Shown here: piece by piece, positions 1-10,947 of the stretch
How positions within the stretch are numbered: the stretch's first letter is position 1
Layout of the letters: each line of letters begins with the position of its first letter
Translations under genes and position numbers: made by a program
Source of the DNA: Gamarada debralockiae
Lineage: Eukaryota; Ascomycota; Leotiomycetes; Helotiales; Hyphodiscaceae
Assembly: GCA_002803225.1 (NCBI GenBank)
Contig: NXFV01001886.1
Span: 1 to 64,000, forward strand
DNA length: 64,000 bases
Reading direction: 5' to 3'
The notes under the pieces: model-generated
What the model was told of the DNA's origin: nothing
The model's database searches: none
The model's input: only the letters and a program-made list of their open reading frames with translations

Positions 1-284
1 AACTTAGTTGGGACACGGAATAGTGCCACGATCGAAGGTTGCACGATAATATTGGAAAATATCTTGATGAATTCTTTGATTTTATGGAGCTATGTCCATG
101 AATACCATGTCTCACTGATAGGAAGGTGTATGTTTTTATGTCGTAACAAGGCGTATGCTCATCTCTAACCACCACCAACGCCATGCCAAAAGTCTATGTA
201 CAAGAAAGCTTCCCAAACGCCGCCAATCCTCCCTAATGCCATGAAAGAGTGAAAGTGCTAATCGTCCGGCGATCATGCGTATGT
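1..284. other. Intergenic, 3' side of the AA11 gene
   Basis: No coding or RNA feature is seen. This is presumably the 3' untranslated and downstream region of the minus-strand gene that ends at 285. Confidence 0.4.
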
Positions 285-1565
285 TCAGGAAGAGCGGCGG
301 ATATGGCGGCGAACGTGCTCGTTGGAGAAGCGGATCGCACGCTTTGCCTTGCCGGCGACAATATCAATAGCCATGCCCTGTCCGGATTTGCAGGTGGTTC
401 CTGCAGCCATTTGTTGAACAACGGACCAGGTCCCACTTGCGCATTGTTGGAAAGATGTACCCCCAATGCAGTTCCACATTCCCTCAGTCGTGCAAGCTGT
501 ACCTGCTGCAATCGCACTGCCTGTTCCAACTGTTCCTGTACCAGCTGGGCTTGCCACTGGGGCTGCGGAGCTGGCTGCTACTGAGGCAACTGGACTTGAA
601 GCGACGACTGGGCTGGCAGCGACTGAAGAGGCTACAGCGGGGGCTCCTGTGGCGGAACTTTTAGTACCAGCTGACGTAGCGACAGTTGCAAAGACTCCGC
701 CAGAAACAGCTGGAGCCGATGACCCAGTGGCGGCTGCTGAAGTGGCTACAGAAGGAGCGGATGTTGCTCCTGAACCTGATCCTCCGGTTGTGGCAGCGGC
801 TCCGGCGACGGTGCTTCCACAGGATGATCCTGTTGGAGGAACTGGGGTTGCTGTGGATCCGCCATCAAGCTCTAGAGAGTCTCCGGGGGCTGGGAACTTG
901 AGATCGGTTGAATCAACAGTTCCGCAACCATTTCCGACGTTTGCGACGAACATATTTGGGAGAGCGTCGAAGGCGGCAGTGTCGCGTTCCATAAGCTGAG
1001 TAATATTACGAGTCATCAGGTCGTCATCTTCGCTGCGCTTGGACGAGGCGCCAGTGATCGTGACGGGAGCGCAATTCATGTACATCTCGCGATTTCCGAT
1101 CTTGTTGAACCAGGTCCAGGCAAGAGTGGCGGTTCCGGTGGGGAGCGAAGTTGGGATGGTGAAGCTGTATGTATCGGGATCGACAGCACTGGCGGAGTCA
1201 CCATTGTTGCCTGCGACGCCCTTGATCGGACAACCTCCTTCAATTGAGTGGATAACCTTGAAAGTGCTGCTCTTGGTGGGGTTCTTATCGTACGTGATCG
1301 AGATTTGGCATGATCCACCGCCGTGAGTTGCGCTACCGGTGAAGGACAGTGGTTGGGAAGAGCCGAGTGCCATCGAGTTGCTAGCCCCCTCCGCATCGTA
1401 GACTCCGGTTCTTTGCTTGCAAGGGAAGTCACTACCATCCGCTGCGAGGGGTGAGTTGTTCAGAGTTGATTTGCCATACGGGACTGGAGTGGCCATAAGC
1501 ATGTGTGCGCTGCTTACAGACGCAAGGCCGAGTGCGGCGGCTAGCATGGATGTTGAGTACATCAT
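285..1565 (-). CDS. Secreted AA11-type lytic polysaccharide monooxygenase (LPMO)
   Basis: Single exon, 426 aa. Residues 1-20 form a signal peptide ending SSA, so mature residue 1 is His21, the N-terminal copper ligand required of an LPMO. The second ligand is the His of SATHGGGSCQ (His81, mature position 61), and a Tyr lies in GNREMYMNC, as in AA11 enzymes. The motifs AWTWFNKIGNREMYMNC and SIEGGCP are also typical. AA11 enzymes oxidatively cleave chitin outside the cell or in the wall. After about residue 190 comes a long Ser/Ala/Thr-rich linker. A small Cys-rich module (CTTEGMWNCIGG to TTC, four Cys) follows; it resembles the X278-type module seen on other AA11 proteins. The chain ends in a basic tail with several Arg and His. 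The substrate (chitin) is inferred from the family. The LPMO call is strong; the name of the C-terminal module is less sure. Confidence 0.92.
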   Translation of the reverse strand: MMYSTSMLAAALGLASVSSAHMLMATPVPYGKSTLNNSPLAADGSDFPCKQRTGVYDAEGASNSMALGSSQPLSFTGSATHGGGSCQISITYDKNPTKSSTFKVIHSIEGGCPIKGVAGNNGDSASAVDPDTYSFTIPTSLPTGTATLAWTWFNKIGNREMYMNCAPVTITGASSKRSEDDDLMTRNITQLMERDTAAFDALPNMFVANVGNGCGTVDSTDLKFPAPGDSLELDGGSTATPVPPTGSSCGSTVAGAAATTGGSGSGATSAPSVATSAAATGSSAPAVSGGVFATVATSAGTKSSATGAPAVASSVAASPVVASSPVASVAASSAAPVASPAGTGTVGTGSAIAAGTACTTEGMWNCIGGTSFQQCASGTWSVVQQMAAGTTCKSGQGMAIDIVAGKAKRAIRFSNEHVRRHIRRSS

Positions 1566-4018
1566 GTTGATAATTGCTTGAGAGTATGCGTGCCTGACGG
1601 GATAGTCTCTTCGATCGAGATTGGAAAGACTGAAACTTTTGGTTGTTTGCTGCGGGAGAAAGTCAGTCAGAATTTAGCAAGACCGAAGTATTTATAATGG
1701 AAGAATCGAGTGTGATTCATCAACAATTGGAAAGCACAATATTGCAGTCATCTATTGTGTTGATCGAGAAGAAGCTATTGAGATAATGATTGTAGTCGAG
1801 GAAACGAGTCCATTCACGATATTGTCGTGGATTCGAGAATTAAAATCGGATATTGTGATTCAAAGACATCATGGAATTCATTCGAAGAAAATTTGTCTCG
1901 ACGCACCTTTATTTGAATCACAAGGCTCGGCCAATAATGCTTGATAGGGACTGTCGTTTGAGAATAATCGCGACTTGAAAGAATGTAGTGATGTCTCTGC
2001 CACAGGCAAATTGAGACGAAAGAATTGAAAAGTCAAAGGACTAGCCCGAGAAAATGCTGATGCTGAAGAGAAAATGCCAAGGAAGAGGATGCTGAGAAAA
2101 TTTGAAAAGAGGGAATCCGACCCTCTTATATCGGTTTGTCCGTGGCATTTTGGCTCGTCTCCGAAGTCGTCAATCAGGCCAGCCACACGAATCCTAGCTA
2201 AGTCCCCGGCTCTAGATCCGCAAAGTTAGGAGGATTTACTACAAGGAATTTCGGAAACAAGACTATAATTGGCTGTTAAGAGCTGAAGACAGCACATGCG
2301 CCACCGTCAAACGCGCACGATAGAGTCTACAGTGCAGCTTGGCCGAACTGCCGCCATCCTTGAGAAAGGCTCGAGCGAAGAGCTTAGCCAGTGGAATGAA
2401 CGACGGCTGCGAATTCTTGGAGTTCTGAGGCAAAAGGAATCGATTGGGCACAAGGAGGGACGATGTTCACGAAGATGCACAGACTCGAGGAATGCGCAGG
2501 GGGTTGATAGGCTGCAGAACAATTGTTTCGATGGATGTCGAAACTTCTATCAAGGTGAATCACATCTTTAACCCCTGACTATCGATAGCGATAAGGTACA
2601 AGTCGTTTCCAGGGTTCTGAGAGGCTGAACGCTCTTTCTCCAGGTACCAGGCAGTGAAAAGACGGTGACGATGAAAGACAGGAGGTTGTCACCTGTGAGG
2701 TTGTCATGGCCAATCAACTCTCCAAGATCTAGGCCTCGTTTAGCAGTACCGATACCGTCGGGTCTTGGCAGATGTAGCCTTGGCAGGGGCCGACCAGTTA
2801 AATGGCCAGTCGTCCCAAACTGCAAACATGGGGCGCATAGCCCTGACCACTCAGCGCTATGAACCTCCTTTCCCCTTTTAGGCGTACCGACGCCGTGTTC
2901 CCTTCTTTTGGTGCTTGGTCGTCCCAAGGTCGTCGGTGGGCCGATGTTAAACGAAACCCTGTAGATTTTGCTGGTCGACCAAAGGCCGATCGAGCCAGCT
3001 ATCAAAGGGGAACGATGAAACGAAGGTTGTCTCGACAAGACCAAAGAAGCAAGTGGTGACCTTTCTGTCTTATGTCAACATCGGATCCGCTTTCACCTGT
3101 CACTCATTCTCACTGTGGTCAAGTTGTCACGAGAAAAATCAGGGAATTCAAGTTCATGACTCGCCGTATTTCGTCTCTCAACCGCCAGCGCCTGCAAGTA
3201 TCTTTCCCGAATTTTTGTTTCTCGCGAATCTCAAACACACAGGAGTTCAAAGTCCTGCAAGGCGCATGCAGTTCCCCTTTTCTCGGTCCTCCCCGCCACT
3301 CGTTTACATGAAACACGAAGCAGTTGCTGCCGTGCACGTGCCTCGCAACGCTAAAGGGATCAACTTTGGTCTTCAGCCACAGAACATGAACTGAAATCTC
3401 CGAATTTTGTGGGTTTGCATTGAATCTGAAATCTTTCTTTGTGCTTCTTCATCCAAGTTCTCAAGTTGATCCTGGTTCAGCTGATTTTGACTCTCGTGAC
3501 TCGCCAGCAAGGCTTTCTCGGGAGGTAGGCTCGTAAACTCGCAAGCTCGCATTCAATCACGATTTCAATAATTGGGCCAGCCGGGGCTGAAGAAAGCGTT
3601 ACGTCACGTTAATGTCGGTCTTTGCCTCTTGTTCGTTCGAGTTGTTGGATGCGAAAGCCTCAGCCTCATCTCATTAGGCTTTACAAGCGGCTCTGGAAAC
3701 CAGTCATCGATCATGCGGGAACCTGGTGGCCAGACCTTCCCGTCCTCGATTTCACTGTCTTTTGCTCATAATCAATCGTTTATTGCGCATAGAAGAGACG
3801 CGTCTGTTCTCTTTGTTTCGCCCCAACAATCAGGTGACGGCATAACGACTCTGTTCTACCTGTCGGATTCCAACCTATCGTGGAGTTCCCATAGCCGCAC
3901 CGATAATGGTAACAAGAAGTGTTCATTCCTGGAAGCTGCTTTGAGTGTTGTATGAGATCTAGTCTATGCTCTATGGTCTGTTCATGCCAAGCGTCTCTCT
4001 TTCCCAACCAAGTATATT
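1566..4018. other. Long intergenic stretch, no supported gene
   Basis: Reading frames here are short, overlap on both strands and resemble no family known to me. The part just above 1565 is probably the promoter of the AA11 gene. The part just below 4019 is the 3' side of the cyclotransferase-like gene. Confidence 0.4.
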
Positions 4019-4785
4019 CTAGACGGCACTCTGAAGCATCTCTTCTTCCTCATTCCGAGCAATTCCATCGAGCTTTGCGGATGTATTGCTGTGTATGCCT
4101 CGTCCTCCAGTCGGATCATGACCATTTGCGTCCGCGTCGTCGACCTCTGCTCCACGTCAGCATATGGCCGCAGAAACCAAGAAACGAAACCTTACCATCA
4201 TACTCCTTGCTATGATCGGCCCAACGATGCAACTTCTCGCGACGGAAAACCTCATAATCCCACTCTTCTTTCTCCAGACGGTGCGCGCCAGCGGTGAACA
4301 CATAGGTCTCCGTCTGGACTTCGCTTTCTTCAACCAAGTTGTTTTGGGCGTCTGGCTTCAGCAGCGCAACCGTCACCTTGCGTCTGCGGTATTCTGAGCC
4401 TTCGAACCAGTCCAACCTCTGTATGTCATGTTCAGTAAGACCGGTTACATAGGTCCCTCGCACAGTATGACCTTTCTTGGGGACAATGCCAGGATAATCG
4501 GCTTCTTCAACTTTGTGTCGGCAATAATTGTGGAGGATCGCATCGTTGATGGAAAGAGAGGCAGCAAGTTTGGTTTTGAAGGGATCGTCCGAGACGTTGG
4601 AACTGCCGTAGCAGACGCGATAGAGGACTTCGGGGGCCATCTGCAGAAAGAGTAAGTAAAATTGTACAGAGCGATTTATATGGGACCAACCAAAGTGCCT
4701 GAGACAATACAACTTAGTTATCCGGCCTTGTGAAGGGGTTATCAAGATGTGACGTACCATAGAAGAACGCGGTGCGTTCGCCCAT
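4019..4785 (-). CDS. Gamma-glutamylcyclotransferase / AIG2-like protein, 4 exons with an 8-nt microexon
   Basis: The protein begins MGERTAFFYGTLMAPEVLYRV, the AIG2/GGCT family start with the YGTL motif at residues 9-12. The motif WFEGSEYRRRKVTV holds the probable catalytic Glu, and the end carries DPTGGRG, common in fungal members. Inferred exons on the minus strand: 4785-4758, 4698-4691 (8 nt, GCACTTTG), 4640-4196 and 4146-4019. Introns are 59, 50 and 49 nt, all GT-AG. The total is 609 nt, 202 aa. Without the microexon the YGTLMA motif cannot be assembled in frame, which is the main support for it. The family releases 5-oxoproline from gamma-glutamyl amines, but fungal members of this branch have no firm substrate. 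The start ATG at 4785 is chosen because it puts YGTL near the N-terminus, as in the family. Confidence 0.88.
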
Positions 4786-5403
4786 AATAGTGACTTGTTG
4801 CGGTTGTGATGGTTCGGATGTGGTTGTTGGTATTCGAAAGATCTGCCTCCCAAAAAAGGGCAAGCAGAAAAGCTCTTATGCCATAGCAAATCTTTATTTG
4901 GTGAGTCGTGTTTCTTTCAAGGCAGACTCGTCCGCCGATAAGGACACTTTCAGCCTCACTCATAAGGCTGTAAGGCTCCAACAACCTCGGTCGGCGCTAC
5001 GAAGTAGTAGCCGAAACTTTATCTTGGTTTCCTCTTGACATCTACTCAAACCAGTTCTTTGATCTGATGCAAGAGTTCACTCTCATCGAAAATGTGAGCG
5101 GCTTCAAGCGAAGCCCTTTATTTACTTTCTTCCGAGAGATTTTACTCAAGAATTCCCCTGAAAAACAAAGTCACAGATGCCACTTTTCTTCGCCAGTCGC
5201 ATAAAGGGGTTGTGCTTTGCGAACACAAAGTTGTGGTCAAGACAGACAAGTCGAAGCCGCAATTATCGATTTCTATGTATAGGTAATAGATCTCTACGTC
5301 TTATTACATCTTAGTCCCTGCTGCAGCTTCAGCAAACGAGGCACACATCACTGAAAGAGCTTTCCTCAAGACCAAATTTCAAAGTTGCCGTTTAGGTTTC
5401 TGC
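4786..5403. other. Intergenic between divergent genes
   Basis: Divergent upstream region of the cyclotransferase-like gene (minus) and the unknown reading frame at 5404 (plus). No motif is supported. Confidence 0.4.
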
Positions 5404-6276
5404 ATGCACATCTGCACCGCACTGCAGTTCCTGATCCCGCTAAGCCCCTCTGCAAAGTTCCGGAGCATGCGGTTCTCTCTTTTAATGTCGTTGCTTGCAA
5501 CGCAAGTCTCAATATGTCTCTCCCAGGCCCCAGCCTTCAAAGACGAAATCCAGCGTCACGATTTCAGCGGTGACCACAGAAATTTCAACCAAATCATCTA
5601 CCTCATGCACAACATCCATAGCAGGATCGGTATTCCTTTCTCTGCCATAGACAAGATCAGTGTAGAAGGTTCTAGACTTATCGACGTCGAACCTTTAGAT
5701 CTTGCTTTAGTGCCGGGCAGCTACAGTTTCAACTGCGACACCCTCGCTTGTATCATCGCTGAGGATTTTAAGCTAAAGAACTCCCTCGTTGAGGTCGATG
5801 TGGAAAAGATCTTTATCCTTTATCCAGAGCCTGACAAAGGCGCCATGCTATTGATGTACCTCTGTCCAGGCCAGAAGCACATCTTGAAAGACTTCCTGAG
5901 GGATCTTCGGAGTCGGGGAAATCGTCTGGCCATACCTATGGAGCGAATTGACATGGCACCTCTCTCCAAATCCAGTCATTACACCTTATTATCCACTCCC
6001 ATTGCTACCGCTGCTACTCGACCAAACATTCAGGAATATACATCCAGTATCTACAGCAAACAACGACCCTCGAAGACCAAGATGTCTTCGCCTAAGACTT
6101 CTCCAACCAAGACTTGTTCAACTAAGATCCCCTCAACCCTGCGATCAGGGCCTCTTCAGCGAAGATCAGGTCTTCCACAAAAGATCTTTCCCATGCTCTT
6201 AAAACGTCTGCCAGCGGGCCGGCGACCAAAGCTTCTTCGTTTTCGCTCTCAACCTGACTCTGTTCAAGACATTTAG
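5404..6276 (+). pseudogene. Unrecognised protein, probably the 5' part of a decayed gene
   Basis: Open frame of 290 aa; I do not recognise the family. A second in-frame ATG at 5467 gives MRFSLLMSLLATQVSICLSQ, a good signal peptide, so 5467 is the likelier start. The middle is mixed hydrophobic and charged (residues about 45-185) with one pair of Cys near CDTLAC. The C-terminal third is rich in Ser, Thr, Lys and Pro with repeated SPKTSPTKT-like units. The frame ends at TAG 6274-6276, but the same frame continues with coding-like sequence and repeats, so the TAG may be a disabling stop. Alternatively this is a complete small secreted protein and the downstream similarity is separate. No function is proposed. 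Confidence 0.45.
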
Positions 6277-7267
6277 CACTCAAACCGTTCGTTCAACGAA
6301 CTTCCCAACTACCCGAAAATCTATTTCCTCGCCGATCAAAAATTCAAGCAGCCGATCCTTGGCAATGTCATATTCACTGCCCGCGAAGTCTTATTCGTTC
6401 CAGGCATTAACATCAATTCCTTCCGAGATGCTGACTCAAACCGTTCATTCAATGAGATTTATCACTTCTACAAGATTCCGAACTGCTACAAAGCCTATTT
6501 TCTCACCGATCAAAACATCGACCAGCCGAGTTTTGACCGTATCATCTTCACTTTTCGTAGCAACTCCAAGACCTAAGGAGAAATTATCGACCGTAGATAC
6601 TCGATCTGCAAATTTTGTTCCGGTCCACAAGACTTCCTACCCACACAATCAAAACGCCTAGTATTGGGCTATCGACGAACTAGTCTTCGTCCCGCATTGC
6701 GACTACAACTTCTGCCCAGATATTGGCCACTCGAATAGGAGATTCATACATACCTCTTACAAAAGTATGCACTACCACCAAATATCTTTCCCCAGCGGAT
6801 AGAAAATCTAGTGCAGAATCATCAACAACTTCTTTGCTTCTTGCTACAACTCTAAAACCTGTCGAGCACTTGCCAACCGCGGAGCTTTCGTCTGCTAAAA
6901 CCGCGAGGTTTCGAGCTCCCAAAATGTTACCCAATTTTTAAACGCTACATCACAACTTCACTCAAATGCCCTGAACTCGGCGGTTCCAATGTCGGTTTCT
7001 TTCGAGGAGGTTCATCACCTCAACCAGATTTCTCAACTCAACTTTGTTACCGAACTTTACATCAAGAACACCGACAGCCGTCCCTGCATCCACAGTAATG
7101 GCCTTTCAGCCCAGAGAAAAGATCCGGCACTGAAAAGGTTCCTCGATTCCTGGAAAATTCAAATGTATTACGTCAAAAATATTATATACTGCCATGAAAA
7201 ATCACAGACCACACAAACCAAAGAGGCTCGGAACCCCCGCTCTGCTTTAATTGAACCCATCGTCTAG
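6277..7267 (+). repeat. Degenerate protein-coding repeat downstream of the unknown frame
   Basis: Immediately after the TAG at 6274 the same frame reads on from HSNRSFNELPN to a TAA at 6574-6576. A unit starting at 6278 (ACTCAAACCGTTCGTTCAAC) recurs at 6434 (ACTCAAACCGTTCATTCAAT). Each copy is followed by a shared segment encoding a YFLADQ/YFLTDQ-like peptide. The offset is 156 nt, a multiple of three. A weaker third copy, with HSNRRF and FVPH, sits near 6690-6760 in another frame. The later frame at 6989-7267 continues without a recognisable domain. This looks like a repeat-containing gene broken by stops and frameshifts, but introns cannot be excluded. Confidence 0.4.
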
Positions 7268-7507
7268 AGTCACAGGAGTCTGGAAACCAGCGATATGTTT
7301 GCTGAATGGGGTTTCTCTCTTCAGCCACAGTCCCTCGGTAAAGCGTGAGTGCAATTCATAAAGCTGGACATCTGTTGAAGGACCTACTTTGTTACCTAAG
7401 ACCAATTGTTGAAGTTCAGTCAATCAGTATCTAGCAGTCTCAGATAGTTGAAAAGAAATCATAGGTTCATCTCTCATTCGCACACCTTCCTTGCGATTGC
7501 TCACACA

Positions 7508-7854
7508 TCATGCGTTCCACCACCAAACCAAAATTTTCCTCCTCCCGCCGCCTTTAATCTCTGGCCAATCAACCCAATCATCCTTCTCCTCCTCCCGTAC
7601 AAATTCCTTCATGCTCTCAATAACTCCCCTACTCGCTAGGTTCCCTTCCAAAACCCTAACCATGACATCATTGACCCCCTTCTCCTTCCCCCACCAAGCA
7701 AAGCCCTCACCGCGTTCCGCATGATGCCTTTGCCTCGCCACTCAGGATGCAAATAATATCCCAGCTCGTATTCATTCTCACTCGGTCCTTTCTTCAGAGC
7801 AATCTTTTCTTTGACAGCAAGGAATGCCTCGCTGTCTGCGGACATCAAACTCAC
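7508..7854 (-). pseudogene. GNAT acetyltransferase, C-terminal half (separated from its N-terminal half)
   Basis: The minus strand reads VSLMSADSEAFLAVKEK, then YELGYYLHPEWRGKGIM, the acetyl-CoA binding motif of RimJ/RimL-type GNAT enzymes. It continues VRVLEGNLASRG and ends ILVWWWNA at the TGA in 7508-7510. The part up to RNAVRALL and the part from AWWGKEKG lie in different frames, so there is also a frameshift near 7695-7705. The N-terminal beta strands are missing. They are found at 16628-16914 in the same orientation, and joining the two halves restores the reading frame through FIGN-VSLM. Probably non-functional. Confidence 0.75.
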
Positions 7855-8218
7855 GTTAACAATGTTATATTCCGGAGCCCTCGATCCCCGCGACCCCACC
7901 CGCCAAAACGCGGCCCACTAGGCCTCGTAAGGCAAGGCGCCGCCCCCAGGCTCCCCTCCTGATCAGGCGAAAATCCCTAGATCGAGACTAGTAAGGTCAG
8001 GTGCTTTTAGAATTGTAATTTATAACATATAAGGGTGGGTGGGCTTTAGAAGTAAAGTTAGAAGTAGAGCTGCAGTCCCAAGGGCTATTTTACCTTGAAT
8101 CTCTTGAATTCTTTATTATATTGGGCTTTAGAGTTGTGCTTATAGTACTATGTGTCTACCAGAAAAGCCTAACTCTAATCCTATCCTCGCTAGTTCCATT
8201 TTAGTCTCTGGACGTGAG

Positions 8219-8345
8219 CAGCGGCTGCTTTAACCTGAGCTGAGGGTGAGCATACCTGAGCCGAGGGTGAGTGTACCTGAGCAGAGCCTGAGCAGGCCTG
8301 AGTAGAGCCTAAGCATCCTGAGCACGCCCTGAGTCAGCCTGCGCA
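8219..8345. repeat. Degenerate GC-rich tandem repeat, CCTGAGCNGAGGGTGAG-like
   Basis: Units such as CCTGAGCTGAGGGTGAG and CCTGAGCCGAGGGTGAG repeat with drift, later as CCTGAGCAGAG and CCTGAGTAGAG. Similar phrases recur at 15388-15475 near the other end of the insertion. Confidence 0.5.
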
Positions 8346-10137
8346 CTATGGTATAGAACCCATTTTGGCCTCTTATATGCTCCGGCTATAGTTTCCTTGT
8401 CGAATTTTGCCCGGAAATCCGTTTCTACTCCCTTACAGAGCAATTTTGGATCCCTCTTGTCACAGAGCACGTGACTAGTAATTCAATCTCACAATTTACC
8501 GAACAACACAATTCAACGTTATCGTATTCAAACATGTGAGGCGGCTGGAGAGGTAGCTGGCGCTGCCTCTCTGGTGAGCACCTGCTGTGTATACTCTTCT
8601 CACGGCCAGAATCCTGCGGCTGCCAACCCAGCATGGTGAAGATAACAGCGTGGCCAGTAGGACGATGGATTCGCAAGTGGCGACGGCAACCTCGAAAGCG
8701 ACTACGACTCGACCTCGGGTTGTCCTAAGGGTTTTCCTCCCTTAACACAGCCTCAATTGGACTACCTAGATCTCAGATGCGGTAACATTTATACACAGTA
8801 CAACAAAACAAAAACACAGTACACAATTCTGTAGATCTAGGAGAGCATCACCACTTCTTGCAACTATAGTCATGCCCGATAGACTCTTGAACCCTCATTG
8901 AAACGATACTACCAATTTACAGAACGCATAGCAGGCACTTGGCCCACGCAAGGGCACACACAACCATACGATTTGGGGGAGTTAAGGTGTCGCGGGTTTT
9001 GGAGTTATGGGAGTATAGAGTAGAGCGATTTGTACGAGAGAGAACTTTATTGGGAAGGGTTTCCCTGGGAGGACTAGGAGGGTTGTGAAATCACGGTTGC
9101 TATAGCTAGCGGAGTTGTAACATGCCTTCACTGTGACCGTAGCCCATCAGGTATCTAGGGACCGCAGATACAGGAGGACAGTTGGTCGCCTAGTCGGAGC
9201 CTTATACTAAAGCTATAAATAGAGCACTTCTATCGTAGATAGAAGCCAGGCCGCTTAGTGGAGGAGGCTGCTGGTCACACGAGTGTGATAAGTGAGGTGT
9301 GTTTACTAAGGAAGTCTGGCCTCCAAAGTCCTCAGATCACAACACCATTGCCACCCAGAGCGGGCACTTACAACTCAAAACAATCCACTTCATCTCCCCA
9401 ACTAGCTCATTACTAAGCCGCAATCTTCTTTCGATAACAGACATTCCATTTCTTTCATAATACTCCCTTATCCTCTCACAACAAGTATGACTACAAAATC
9501 TGTCACATTGCCCATGCTCGGCAACACCCTAAGCCTACTCGCCCAAGTCATGGACCCGTTGCTATTGCCTCACCGAACAGAAATCATCTCTAGGAGATGC
9601 GTGTTGTCGCTCACAAGATGGTGTACAACTATACTATCTAGCTGTACATTAATGTATTTTCCGGCGTTCCCGAGCGTAGAGATCGTTATATATCACGGGT
9701 TCAAGCAGTACTCCACAGCAGCGGTAACTCGTATATTCAAAGAAGAGAAATCTAAGGAAGGAAAGCTAGGTACAGGAGCAGAGGCTGATATATATAGACC
9801 TCTTGCCTGACTCCCTTGCCTAGCTGTAGATCACCCTTTTACGACTCATAAACAAAGGAATGTCAATAGTACTGTTCCCCCCCCCCCCCCCCCTTTCGGC
9901 TATACTTGGTACGGACGTCCGCGAACAAAGGGAACACTAGCGTGTAGCTTGCTTCTTGTCACGGAGCTAATTCTGAGCTGCGCAGGCAAGGAGAAGAGTC
10001 CAATTACGACTATTCTAAGCTAGAGAAAGGAGAAGAAAAGCTATCTATAGTTGTGTGTGTCTAATATTCGCGTCTAACCTCGCTTAGCCCCTAAGTGAAT
10101 CTGTCAGAGGGTGATTGATAATAGGTTGAGTCACGTA
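8346..10137. other. Non-coding repeat-like DNA with a 17-nt poly-C run
   Basis: No supported gene. A homopolymer of 17 C lies at 9877-9893. Base composition and scattered short inverted motifs suggest old transposon sequence, but no named element is identified. Confidence 0.35.
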
Positions 10138-10947
10138 ACCGATATCCCGTACAAAATCTCACCTTTTTACACCAAAATCCACGAGAAACCTACCTACCTT
10201 TATATTTTACTCTACAATACTACTATTAATTTGATTCCTATATTTTAGAATCTTACTGTGACGGCGGGACCGATGCAAAGGTCTGAAGCGCGGAGTTCAA
10301 AGGTCACGGTATATAATAAAATACTAAACTAAGGAAGAAAGGAAAAGGCCAAAGGAATGGAATGGCCAAGCTCTTGTACCCCTAGCCAGGCCTTAGGCGA
10401 AACAGGCGAAACCGCCATGCTGTCGCATAATATGCCACATGTGACGGCTGCCGTCACACTTACCAATGTATATATTAAGATATACTTTAAATTTTTTATT
10501 TTATTACTTAAAGTGTATAGTAGTAATTAATTAAAAATTAATTAATTTTTACGCCCTAAATATTGTATTTTGTAAAAGCTTCAAATAAACATTTAAAAAT
10601 AAAGGGCTAACTTTTTAAAAAAAAAAAATTAAATAAAAAAAATAATAACAAACGTACTCTTTGGAAATTTTTTATTAGTGTTGTTTAATAAGTTAAAATT
10701 TTAATCTAAGTTTTACATATAAAAAGTCTTAGAAATACAGTTAAAAAATTGTTAAAAAATTTTAACCTTATATATTAAAAGAATTATAGAACTTTTTATA
10801 GTTTTCTAATTAAATTATTAAATTCTTACTACTTCTAATTACTTATTTAGAAAGGTACGCAATTCCTACAACTAGTTGTTTTGATATAACTAACTTAAAA
10901 TAAGGATTTTTGGTGTAAAAAGGTGAGATTTTGTGCGGGAATTCGGT
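10138..10947. mobile_element. TIR (MITE-like) DNA element flanked by TA
   Basis: Positions 10138-10178 and 10907-10947 are inverted repeats of about 41 bp with roughly three mismatches. The conserved core is ACAAAATCTCACC followed by TTTTTACACCAAAA. The dinucleotide TA lies just outside both ends (10136-10137 and 10948-10949), as expected for a TA target duplication. The interior is very AT-rich and has no transposase. A solo LTR (10257-10458) is nested inside, so without it the element is about 600 bp. TA targeting fits Tc1/mariner-type or related elements, but the superfamily is not established. Confidence 0.8.
10257..10458 (+). mobile_element. Solo LTR, 202 bp, nested in the TIR element
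   Basis: It begins TGTGACGGCGGG and ends GCTGCCGTCACA, so it has TG...CA ends with a short inverted terminus. It is flanked by the perfect 5-bp duplication CTTAC (10252-10256 and 10459-10463). It is closely similar to the copy at 11737-11931, most clearly over the first 80 bp. No internal retrotransposon genes are present, which fits LTR-LTR recombination. Orientation is arbitrary. Confidence 0.85.

Noticed and set aside
466..999. Plus-strand frame of 177 aa opposite the AA11 gene
   Set aside because: It is the antisense shadow of the Ser/Ala/Thr-rich linker, which keeps both strands open.
2568..3044. 158-aa minus-strand frame
   Set aside because: No ATG at its start, no recognisable domain, and overlapping frames on the plus strand of similar quality.
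7854..7899. GTGAGT at the break of the GNAT gene as an intron donor
   Set aside because: The bases encode the expected VSLM continuation, and an 8.8-kb intron is implausible in this genome with introns of about 50 nt.
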